Origin: Phoronis australis
Lineage: Eukaryota; Phoronida; Phoronidae
Direction: 5' to 3'
Length of the DNA: 64,000 bases
Assembly: GCA_002633005.1 (NCBI GenBank)
Contig: NMRA01000090.1
Coordinates: forward strand, 381,475 to 445,474
The translations under genes and the position numbers were made by a program. Below are positions 34,701 through 45,174 of this stretch, in pieces; the stretch's first letter is position 1; each line of letters opens with the position of its first letter. The notes below the pieces were generated by a model. That model was given only the letters and a program-made list of their open reading frames with translations, was not told where the DNA came from and did no database searches.

Positions 34701-37700
34701 GGGCCATCAACTTCAACAGAGATGCCTTCCTGCGTATTGACATGTATGCGTGTGGCCTTGTCTTGTGGGAGGTAGTGAGCAGATGTTCCACCGTAGAAGG
34801 TTTGTATGTTCAGTCTTTTTCATCATTCGTGTCGCCTCGACCTTTTTGCTGACACATGTGACTTGTTTGAATTGCCCTCGACATGTTTGAATCTCCTCAC
34901 CCCCCTCGTGAGATTTTCTTAACTATGGTGAACACCAGTTATTTGTCACAAAAAATATTTATAAAGCGTTAACTGCAAAGCAATAAGTGAACTCTGGTTG
35001 ATGTTGGCTAAGAGAAATCTGTCTTTGCTTTGATGCTGATTGCTGAATTGCCTTGGCAGCCTAAGTTTTAAGTTTGTCATGGTTGAATTTAAATCTGATT
35101 ACTTGGTGCGGCTAAATTTAAACTCAGTAACGCGTAACGGTGGTTCATAATGTTGAACCTGTAATAAGGCACGTAAATGTACTCTCAAGACATTGGAACA
35201 TCAAGTACTTTTGTATTATAGAGGATCTCGGCCGCTGCCGGCTTTCCACAAGTTTGTTGATGTTTGCGTGCTCCCATATTTAGTTTTTCAGTTATGGTGA
35301 ATGTTGGGTGTGAACATGGGTTTAGTGACCATCTTGCTTTGAGCTCTGTTATTTGAAGCGGTGGGCATCAGTGGAGTTGTCTCCACTTGTAACCTGACAC
35401 AAACTTTGACTTATAAAGTTTCGTCCCGTTATTTACCTGGTTACAAAACCCAAATCAGACGCTGAGTGACAAGTGTTATAACCTCCAACCAAAGAAATCC
35501 TTAAGATTGCCACTACTAAGGGGATTACATATTTTTAACCTAAAAGTAAATTTCAACTCAATGCTGGACAGTGCACGACAAATTTATATCTTCTTGTCAT
35601 TTGGCTAACGTAAGTGCTGTGAGTTACACTGTCCTCTGGTCCTATTGCAGGCACTAACAAGGAATATTTGATGCCATTTGAAGAGGAAATAGGTCTACAT
35701 CCGACACTGGAAGATCTTCATGAGTGGGTGGTTAACAAGAAGTTCAGGCCTCAGTTTAAGGAATCCTGGATTAAGCATCAGGTGACCTATTCCTTAACAA
35801 TCCACCATGTTAACAAGTATTTTAGGTAACCCGTGCCGCTTTCACACTAAGTAAAGACATAAAACAGCAAGTGGTCAACTCTATCATGGTGTCCAGTCGC
35901 CGTGAGAAACCTGAGAGATAGCATGAATGATGAATTGTCACATTTTGGAGAAAAATATGTTGTGGAAAATGGAAAGTATTTACAAAAATCTTGCTCAAAA
36001 GCCCTGGTTAAGGAAATGACCTTGTGACATGGAATCATGTGTTTGTAACATATATACTCACTGATGCTCAGGAATTGTGTGTTTTCATTGTAGCATAGTG
36101 ATTGTTTTACTTGAAACAGTAGGTGCATAAAAATTGCTACCGTGGCTTATTTTTGACTTGAATGTATTCACATTCTAACACCAGGACAATACAGAGCTGC
36201 TGATCAAAACTAATGTCAGTGACCAAAACAACAATATAAACGTCAAGCATATCGTGTGTAGTACACTGTGGGCGAATGTCAATGCCCCAGTGCTGCTCTT
36301 GTTATTGTTGTTGTTGTTACCGTGCTTCAGTGTATGGACTTCAATGATTTTTTTGATCAGCTGAATCAGCTGATTAATGCTTTCATCAGTAGACCTACTG
36401 TACATAACTAATTATTTGAATTCACTGTCTTGACTGTTAACTGTGTGTAATAGTATGACAATTTTCTTACAAAATTAATAGTGGTAGGATAAACGTTTAT
36501 AGACAAGGCACTAAACAGCTGACTAGCAAATCTTAGAAATTGCACAAAAGTGATCACCTGTATATATGTGCGTTTTTGCTCGTGCAATTGGAGGCGATAC
36601 CTTCCTCCTTGCCTCAGTTTCTCGGTTTGACTTATAGTTGACATGGAGTATGAAGATCAGGCGCAACTTGCTTTAAATCAAAACTGGTAACAAACGTTGT
36701 CACCGTAGTGTCAGTTTGTTCCATGTCAGTCCTGTTTAAAAACAGACTTGACCTTCATCATCTTGTTCTGTGTCAGCTGATCCTTGTCACCTTTTTTGTA
36801 GTATAAACGGGACTAGAGACATTAAAATAACCCCTCCCTCCAAAAAGGACAGAAAGTACTAACATAGGTCATTTAAATTGGCCCACAGAATTGGAGACCC
36901 ATGGTCACATTTTGCCAAAATGATCCCTGATATGGAATTGCTCAACAGTATTGTGTTGTGAAAGGGAAGTTTNAGTTTTGTATTGACTTCTTTTCTGTTA
37001 ATTTAATATTTCCCCTTCAAATTTCCAATTTAAAATTGTTAGGTCATTTGTCTAGGTGACCTCCACAACAGCTTAGTGTAAAGCAGTAGTGGTGACCTAC
37101 TTAGCTCAGCACACAGGGAAAGTAGTCTGAATAGAGGCTCAGCAGGATAAGGGTTAAAATAACCCCTCCCTCCAAAAAGGACAGAAAGTACTAACATAGG
37201 TCATTTAAATTGGCCCACAGAATTGGAGACCCATGGTCACATTTTGCCAAAATGATCCCTGATATGGAATTGCTCAACAGTATTGTGTTGTGAAAGGGAA
37301 GTTTATTCTGTTATTAAGGGAAATCTTATCTCTGGAAATGTTTTGGTTAGCTGTCATAGGCCCCTGTTCAGTTTTTCATTGTGTTCCTGATATGTAACAC
37401 TTGAGTTGGTTAGGGACATAGTTGAAATGCAGGTTTAAAATATTTCAATGTATGAAATTGACTGCAAAATAAAACTCAAAGTACTACAATCCTTGTTGTA
37501 GAGAGTGCAGGCATGTGATTGTATGATGTTGGTTGTTGTAGGGAGTGCAGGGTCTATGCGACACTATAGAGGAATGCTGGGATCATGACTCTGAAGCTCG
37601 TTTATCAGCTGGATGTGTGGTGGAGAGGATGCAACAGACGGTCTCTAGTAACTACAGCCCGGACCTACCTTTGTTAATTGACACAAACAATCAGGCAGTG

Positions 37701-37724
37701 ACTGAAAAGGTGTTCACCATGTGA
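25758..37724 (+). CDS. ACVR2: Activin receptor type II (complete, six coding exons, 522 aa)
   Basis: Type II receptor serine/threonine kinase that binds activin/BMP ligands and phosphorylates type I receptors at the plasma membrane. Exons: 25758-25806 (signal peptide, [13 protein letters not shown]), 28016-28372 (cysteine-rich ectodomain ending [12 protein letters not shown], the three-finger signature), 31573-32282 (membrane span [18 protein letters not shown] and most of the kinase), 34661-34799, 35651-35781, 37542-37724. All phases agree. Kinase landmarks: [73 protein letters not shown]. Length is close to vertebrate ACVR2A/B (about 512). The C-terminus ends in TEKVFTM, without the vertebrate ESSL-type end. 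Human introns split the ectodomain; here one exon carries it. This is the pre-duplication single ACVR2, or one of a lineage-specific set. Confidence 0.95.
26271..26595. mobile_element. 325-bp MITE with 37-bp inverted repeats, in ACVR2 intron 1
   Basis: The left end TGCCAGTAGAGATGGTGGAG, continuing to GCGCTTCA (26271-26306), is mirrored by 26559-26595 with one substitution and one indel. The middle part (CCCTCTATGCGCAAAAGGTA, TGTTTTAATCAGTGC) recurs in degraded form at 63.2-63.6 kb. Family unknown; no clear target duplication. Confidence 0.8.
27372..27930 (+). repeat. Family C interspersed repeat, copy 2
   Basis: Same ordered words as 57232-57692 (CTTAATGTTTATTCATCAATC, GTTAGGATTTTTGATATAAA, TTGACAAAGC). 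It ends just before ACVR2 exon 2. Confidence 0.7.
28560..29690 (+). repeat. Family B modular repeat in ACVR2 intron 2
   Basis: Repeated modules contain TTTTCGGACRGATT, GACCACTGCAGC, TAGTGGCCATTTTG and GATTTTGATGAAAGTTG at irregular 120-250 bp spacing. Related modules occur at about 100-540 and 5085-5345. They resemble family A in plan but not in detail. Confidence 0.65.
29753..30171. mobile_element. hAT-like MITE, copy 2
   Basis: It begins CAGGGCTTGGAATTTTCCGC, ends TTCGAAGCCCTG, and is flanked by TTACTC and TTGCTC (6 bp, one mismatch). It is homologous to 17280-17785 with a deletion of about 90 bp. Confidence 0.8.
30172..31550. other. ACVR2 intron sequence with short local repeats
   Basis: Around 30290-30500 the phrases TTCTGTGAACATTCAGTAT, TGTTCCTTAGT and ATGTACTTGACATGG recur three times in a loose tandem series. 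The rest is AT-rich, with no exon seen. Confidence 0.4.
32283..34660. other. ACVR2 intron 3, nothing recognised
   Basis: A GC-richer patch at 32750-32960 (CCACCCGATTTAATTAATC, CCTCGCCGAGAGGTGTCGCG) differs in composition from its surroundings and may be an old repeat. No coding exon or paired ends found. Confidence 0.35.
36822..37304. repeat. Exact 151-bp duplication around an n
   Basis: 36822-36972 and 37154-37304 are the same 151 bases (from TTAAAATAACCCCTCCCTCC to GTGAAAGGGAAGTTT), and the first copy ends directly at the n at 36973. The likely cause is two overlapping contig ends that were not merged within ACVR2 intron 5. Confidence 0.85.
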
Positions 37725-38329
37725 AGCCATCTTGTCTTTGTCTCTCTGCTGCTCTCCAGTGTTTACTGGATGTCAAACTATTTGATCTGGGTGGTTATTT
37801 TTACACGTCACAATGCAAGTGAAGATCCATCTCAGTGTCAACCATCTGCTGTGCCCTTGATAACCTATCATGTGTTTAGTGCATCAGAGAGCTCTCAATG
37901 ACTGGATCAAATGGTCTTGGTATTCAAGAGCTAACATCTGTTGATTCAATGGTGTGCACAGATTGTGACAGTTGATTGTCTTGTGTCAACTACCTCACTA
38001 TTTTTCAACCCGATGTATTCACAAGGAGGCCGTTAAATGCACAAGTGTTCTATATACAGCTACACTGCACATAATCGTGTATTTCAAAATGCCTCACTTG
38101 TTTTTTTATTGTAAATATTAGATGTCTGTTTAACCCACTTTCAATCATGCTAAATGACATTTTGTAAAATATTCTTGTAGAGTATGCAATATATTGTATG
38201 TTATTAGTTATGTTAGCAAAATCTTTCAACTTGCTACAGTAGCTTCCATACTATGCTCCATCCTTTGGGCTATGTGTTCAGGTGGAGACATCTAGTGGCA
38301 CCAAGTCAGTTGATTTTATAGCAAGGTTC

Positions 38330-38640
38330 GTAATTTCTGTTTGTTTTAATTGACAGGTTATTGTCAATCTTCGATCCATTTTGAGTACTGTATGTAGATT
38401 GATGAGAACATGTTAACTCTCTGTGTAGAGCTTCACAACAACTTACGTAGTCTGATGAGTACATGTTACAACTGTCTGCATACTGTGTATAGACTGATAA
38501 GTACCCGTGAACAGTCTGTTTAGGGCTTCACTGTGAGTGATGAGTAATTGTGCATACTGCCAGGGTACTGTATGCAGGGATTCACAGCCGTGTTCCAACT
38601 GTTGGCATACTATGTATGTGGAGCTTCACAGCAAACTGCC
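38330..38640. repeat. Degenerate tandem repeat of about 75-80 bp
   Basis: About four units with the order TACTGTGTATAG, GATGAGTACATGTTA, CTGTNTGCATACTG, GAGCTTCACA, just downstream of the ACVR2 3' region. Confidence 0.5.
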
Positions 38641-38708
38641 ATTTGATAAGATCAGATCAGGAATCAAAGGTATAAGTTAGCGTAGTAATGTCTGTGTCAT
38701 CCTTCTAA

Positions 38709-39513
38709 GGGCTGTTCCAGTAGAATCCGTGTAGAAGGGGGGGGACGGCAGTAGAAATAAAAATTCATGGGTGGTGGTCTATAGAAAAAAACACAAATTA
38801 TGGGTGGTCGTTCCTGTAAGAAGTGATGCATTAAAAATGGGTGGTATTTCTTGACCTGTTAATGTTGACAGCTTGGTTACTTCAGCCCTCAAAACTCAAA
38901 AAATGCAATTGGCATATATCCTAACTTATCCCAACACAAAAAAGCCCATGTTGCCAGTGAACAGATTGCAATATGTTCACTAAGCCATTAATCAAGTCAT
39001 AGGCAACTTGATTTGAGCCAACTGTTTGTCTGCAGTCTTATTGAATTGAAAAGTTATGCAACACTAAACTGGTGTTAACACATATAAGAAAATTGATGAT
39101 TTTTAAATAAAAAGTATGAGGAGTAAGATAAACAAGTTCCAATATTCACTTGCCATAGAAGTATAAAAGAGTTCATGGAGACAGTTTGAGATTCACAGAT
39201 CCTTATAATTGAAAAAATGTTCATTGAAATTATAGACACATGGTGGTGGCTGCCAAAAGTATTGCTCACAGGCTACTTTAGTTTTTGACAATATTGGACA
39301 AGACAACTAGTTCTTGTCTGTCAATCATCTAAGTTCTTAACAGGTCCTCCTGGAGGCAATTTGTTTGCAAATGTTGGATTTTATATTTTAACCTATTAAA
39401 AATAATTAAAAAATTATGGGTCATGGGTTGGAGAAAGAAATGAAAAATATGGGCAGTGGGTACGAAATAAAAGTGCTTTCCCCCCTCCCATGCAGATTTT
39501 GCTGGAACAGCTC
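38709..39513. mobile_element. Harbinger-type MITE, copy 1 (805 bp)
   Basis: Ends GGGCTGTTCCAGTAGAATCC and its inverse GATTTTGCTGGAACAGCTC, flanked by TAA on both sides (38706-38708, 39514-39516). G-rich termini and a TNA target duplication are typical of PIF/Harbinger. The second copy is at 58096-58657. Confidence 0.85.
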
Positions 39514-40230
39514 TAAGATAATAGCGCTGCATTTGTTTTTTTTTCTGAGTTAGGTGTTGCATGGAATGGTGTAGTTGCCAGTAGACTGGCTTTTATATGA
39601 GTTACCTCTTCAGGGTGTACAATGTTACTGATACCATGTGCTCTATTGGAGGGCCGACCTGCTGGTTATTTATCTTCAAGCCAACGGATAGATCAACAAT
39701 GTTTTTCATGTTGGCTCGTTCCCACAGATTAAATGCAGGTTCTTAATATAAAATTAATCTATATTTGTAAACATTTGTGTGTGCGTGGTCTTAGAGTCTT
39801 AATTGTTACCAGGTCTCTGTGGAAAATGAAATTATTCCTATTTTTAGAGGTTTAAAACAGTTTTACTTAACCACCTGCTTAAGTTGATGTAAATCACCTG
39901 AAGTTGTTTTTGAAGAAAAAAATATTCACTGCATTTTATGAAGATCACCTGTTTACAGTGTCTTTATCTCCCTGGTTTTCAGTCTTACAGTTAAAGATTC
40001 TGTTTTCGTCAAGTTTTTATGAGCTGTCATGGTGGTGTGGATCTTTTAATATTTGTCCACTGTTTGATATATTCTTTGATCAGCGTCTCTTCACACTTTG
40101 CCTTCCTCAGGCTTTCCTTATAGTACTAAATCTTCAGCTTTAGATCACATTGTCAGGTAGACTATAACCTTGTATCCGTCCGCATGTAACTACATTCGTC
40201 CTCTGAGGTTAACTACACCGTAAACTATCG

Positions 40231-40641
40231 TTCTGGGCCCGGTCTCCAATCTTTTTACTCGAATAGAACTCGAAATTAGGTTTGGCATTTTCTACTCTGC
40301 TTTTGGGCGAACTCAAGATAAGTGTCTATTATTCTATGCTGGAGTACACAATAACTTACGTAGATAATTTATTGCCCTTAGTTCACAGTTTGTAAACCCA
40401 ACATTAAAGCAATAAGTTCGAGTTTGAACTCGAAATTTCGAGTTTTTACTTGAGTTTGTAGCACGAATATAAGGGTCTTCAAGGGCAAACTTGAACTAGA
40501 AACTCCTATGTATAACGTATAATGTATTCGAGCACAGTCTGATAACCAATTGTCTTAAGTTCGCACAAAAGGAGCAGAGAAATTGCCAAAAATAGTTTCC
40601 AGTTCGTTTCGAGTACAAAGATTAGAGACCGGGCCCTGGTC
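40231..40641. mobile_element. Foldback MITE with ends of about 90 bp
   Basis: GGGCCCGGTCTCCAATCTTT, followed by ACTCGAA and TTTTGGGCGAACTCAAGATA, returns inverted at 40540-40633 as AAGTTCGCACAAAAGGAGCA, GAGTACAAAGATTAGAG and ACCGGGCCC. The same end sequence (GTTTCGAGTACAAAAGATTAGATCAGTTCCGGGCCC) also terminates the family A blocks at 11.9 and 21.3 kb. Confidence 0.75.
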
Positions 40642-43555
40642 TTCGAGTCACCGAAGTATAGCATTTGAGTATACATACAGCATTTCGCATTGCATACACT
40701 TTAGTGTGATCCTAAATGTGTTGGTTGCGTCAAGACATACTTGAGGATTGCGTGCAGTGATGAATTCAAAGCAAAGTACAATAGTAATTTTAAAGGATTT
40801 CATGAAAAGGTATGCTGTCGATGTGGTAATTTGGCAGCACCAGCTTGTAAGCTGTGTACCAAATGACCAAAATCAGATTTTTGTGAAGTAGAAACTGGCA
40901 GTCATGGACAAGCGGACCTTGTCTGGAGGACAGACTGCACTAACTAGAACAACTGTACTGGCAAACTTAGCCCGAGCCAAGCAATCTGAAATAGGCACGT
41001 CAGACTTGTGTGAATTAAGTAGTCAAACGTGCCTCGAGTGTTGTCGAATGGATCAAGTCGAGACGGATGTCAATTCAAAAACAGCAAACACTGTTGGTAT
41101 TGATACCTTGTACTATTATAGTATTAGTTTATCTACTTGATGCAGTCTCTGAAGAAATTTTATCGAAAAGCTCCATCTAATGTGAAGGTGGTATAATCAG
41201 AGTATTATTGTTTTCTTCTCTTTAACAAGGAATGGTTGTGTCAAGAGATTTTGTCAACTTTTTTCATAACTAGTGTACAGTTCATTACAGTTAAGCTGGT
41301 CATTACAGAATTTGAGGGAGATCTGGGGAGTTTATAATAGTGCAGGTCTTTGCATAGTTGTCAGCATTGTAATTTAATTTATTAATAACTTTATTATGTG
41401 GTGTACTAGTGAAGAGCATATTTGAGGTGACTCAGACTGCTAATGTCATGTCATCAAATATCATTCTAGGTGTTAGTTACTATGGTGACGACTTTCATGG
41501 GACTTGCTGAACCTGTAGGCATCCCCAACTTGTCCCATTTTGGCTTTGATAAACTGGGTGGTCATGCGTGGCAAGTGCACAACAGGCGTTAACACATTAC
41601 TATGTACTTCCAAATCGTGGCTAACACATCCCAATGGTACAGATTCATACTTAAAGAATTGTGAAACAATTGACAGTAAGTGGCTGTAAATCTCTATTCC
41701 AACTCAAAATGCACTGCCGTTGGTCTCATAATTTCTGTAATAGTTTAATTAAGGGCGATTTTTGGGCTTGGAGAGAAGTGACAGTTCGTTATAGACTTTG
41801 GATGAACCATGTTGAGCACGGTCTGGGGGTGAATCTTGTTATGTGTTGAGCATGAACTTGGTGAATTGTTATGCGTTGAGCTTGGTCATGGGGCGAACTG
41901 TTTATGTTGAGCATGTTCTTGACCAGACTTAGTTATGGAACGAGTTTTGTGGTCTGATTCTTGAAAGTGACTTGATTGTTCATTCACCAAGACTAAGTAC
42001 ACTTGCTGAAGTGAGATTTACTTCAGAAACATTAACATTTTTTAGCAGTAAGAGGTCTAAATTAAATGTTTATTTTAAAATTGTGTTCGCATGATGTATG
42101 ACCCCTGATGAATTATCAATATCGAATTTTTAGTTTTACGTCTGGCACACTTAGTGAATTCTAAAAACTTTAAAGTGGCCGAAATTGAACCAGTGTGAAG
42201 AAAATATAAACTGTTGTGTGCTACATTATAGAAGTGCATAGGACAATGAAATTTTACGCAAACTACCAAACACGAGTTCACTAATTTTTTTACTGTTCAG
42301 TATTTGAAGGATTTGTGACTGAACCAGTGTAGTGGTGCTTGAGCAACATGTCTGCATCAACACCACTGACACTGACCAGTTGTTGAGATGCAGTTGTGTA
42401 CATGTTGGATAATATGGTTGTAAGTCTATGACTGCGCTATGTACAATTAAGAGTACCGCCTTATCAGTTTTAGGAGTAATGCACTAACTGCTGAGCTAAA
42501 GCGTGACCACGGTGAGTCCAGACAGTTGAGGTAAATTGTTGGGTATGTTGCGCATTATTAGTCTGGTACATCCATGGCTGAGTACCATATCTTCAAACCT
42601 TGTGTCTAATATATATTACGAGTTATTGTGTATGCAGTCTGTTATAACTATTGTATATAAAATCTTGGTTTTGATAATATTAGTTTTTGATTTAAGTAAT
42701 AAATATACATCCAATTCTTAGTGAGGAATTTAGATGAAAGTAATAATTTTTGCCTGAATCGACATCGCTAGTAACATTTGAGTTGAATTGAGATATATTT
42801 TGATGAAATATCCGTGAACAGGTCGTGCCAGGATACATAGTGTGATAATCACCATTCTGCGCACGATGTTGAGAATTTGCAGTACATAAGATAAGTAACT
42901 CTCCACCTTTGTCATAAGTTGTTTTCTACAGTACATACCAGAAGCAGTAGAAAATAGCTAGGAACCCAGTTATAATGCTGAAGAACAGCATAATTCCCTG
43001 CCGTGGGATTTTGTTGATACGAGTTACTGACCATCATTTTTGTAAAATGGAATTCTGGTATGTGATGAGGAATATTTTCTTATTATTGATGAAAATTATT
43101 GTGGGCTGATTTTAATAGTCATTTTACAGGAGTAAGGACTAAGGCTTTCTCTATCGGTATTTTTATGTTGTGATTGCAAACCACAGATAATGTTTTGGTC
43201 TTCAAATTGGGGTTCACACAACTACTAAAACCGACAATGTAAATACTGCTCCAAGCTCAACCCCAGTGTCTGCCTGGTAGTTCTCAAGAAATGAATACCT
43301 TCAGGCAATTTCTGTTCAGCTCTTGTTATGATGATCAATTGAGTTTCATAATTTTTACCAATGACAAATTTCAAGTTATAGGCAAACCAATAAATGCACA
43401 GTAACTCCAATTTTAAGTTTTTGGATGTCAGTAAAACAGCTAAGCAGGAAATGATGGGTGTTTACCTGCCACTCAGTTCCAATAATAAACAAGAGCAGTG
43501 TGGAGCATTGAAATGCGCCCACGAATGCACAGCAAACAGTGTGATTCTAGGGGTG
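40642..43555. other. Gene-free stretch
   Basis: The longest frame is 78 codons at 40904-41140 (MDKRTLSGGQTALTR start), with no recognisable domain or splice partners. Around 41800-41930 a loose repeat of GTTGAGCATG and CTTGGTGAATTGTTATG is visible. Otherwise AT-rich. Confidence 0.35.
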
Positions 43556-44590
43556 TTTATGTGGAACGTAAAAATGGCAACTAGATTGTGCAAAAATTTT
43601 GAATCCATCCGAAAACTTGTAGGTGCCATCGAAGCTATTTACCAAATTTCGTAAAATCCATCAAGGTACTTCTGAGAAACTGAGGAAAACGAAAAAAGAA
43701 ATTGCCACTAAGAGGATATAGGCGCAAAAAACATAACTGCCACTAAGAGGCGCCACAGTAGATAGAGTCGTCGGAAAATCACCGTCAGCCCTCCGCTTCA
43801 CATTAGGAACATACATGCCAATTTCCACAATCGTTTTAGAGTGGTTTGGTTGACAGAGGGGCAGATGCCAAAAAACAGTATAAGTGGCCAAAAGATGGCA
43901 TAAAATGCCTCGAATTAATCGAAAACCGGATGATAGCGTCACCTCACTAATAGATACCTATTTTCCGAATTTTATGATTGACGGATCTTTTAAGATACAG
44001 ACTGTAAACGTAAAAAACTAAAATTGCCACTACGGGATACACCAGAAACCCGATCCACCCGAAAATCGTCAGCCGCTGTTGCCAACTTCGTATAAATACA
44101 CCGGCAAAATTCAACAAAGATCTGGTAGAGCGCCGGTATAGGAGATACAGCCATGGGCGCAAAACCAAGATTGACACTAGGAGGTGCCACACTAGTTGAA
44201 GTCGTCGGAAAATCATTGTCAGCTGCCCTCTCAATGCCAATTTTCAAAATCATCCCCAGAGCGGTTTGGTTGATAGAGGGGCGGATGCCAAAAAACAAGA
44301 CTCGAAAACATTAAACATGGCCACTAGGTGGTGCAAAGTACCTCGAATCCGAAAACGTGAGGATAGCATTCTCTCACTAATAGATGCCCAACTGCCAAAT
44401 TTTATGAAAATCCATTGGGGACCTCTCAAGATACACAGGTAGGGGGAGAGGTCCAACATTCCTCGTCCTCCGTTGTCGGCTTCATAGGAACACATCTGCC
44501 AAATCACAACAAGATCCTGCCGTGAGGAGTTTAGGAGATACAGACACGCCCAGGCATAGATGACCTACAAATAAATATGTGGGCACATAA
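43556..44590 (-). repeat. Family A modular repeat, minus orientation
   Basis: Reverse-complement modules: AATTGCCACTAAGAGG, TTGGTTGACAGAGGGGC, GAAAAACAGTATAAGTGGCC, and an end with AATATGTGGGCACATAAAAA. Same order as 11-12 kb read backwards. Confidence 0.75.
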
Positions 44591-45174
44591 AAAGCAAACA
44601 AATCAAAAGTTGAGTTTAGTAGTTGTTTTTAGATATAAAGGCTAAAAATACATTACAATAATATGCAGGTAAGCCAATATTTTACTGCTAATATCCAGGA
44701 ACATGGCAATAGATCATGATATGAGGGTTATTTTACATGGGTTTAATGCGGAATGATTCTGATTTATTATATACACTTTAGGTTAAAACCCCCCGAGGTA
44801 TTCTATTAAATGACTCTAGAAAGATCCTGATGTAAGAAACGTGAAATCAATACTGGGTTTCGTGCAATTAAAATTCGCATAAAACGGTATAGTGTCCTTC
44901 TTAATTGGCCACTAGGTGCTACAGCAAGCGTCTGTCTTGTAATTAACAAATATTGTCTCAGAGTTTGGCAAATAGTTGGACACCAAAAATCTAAGGAGGT
45001 ACAAAGAGTAGTTGAAATATCCAAAGAGGGTCAGGTGTCAAATTGCACGAAGACCAAGAAATTTTATATAATACAAAGATACACACCCACAAAAGCACAC
45101 AGCAGTATTCATAACATCTTCAAATCTCTGTCCAAACATTTTGTGTTCTCTCATACATTATAATCAAATTTACC

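Noticed and set aside
38000-45000. Search for EXOG or other genes that follow ACVR2B in humans
   Set aside because: No EXOG-like nuclease motif or exon was found on either strand in this interval.
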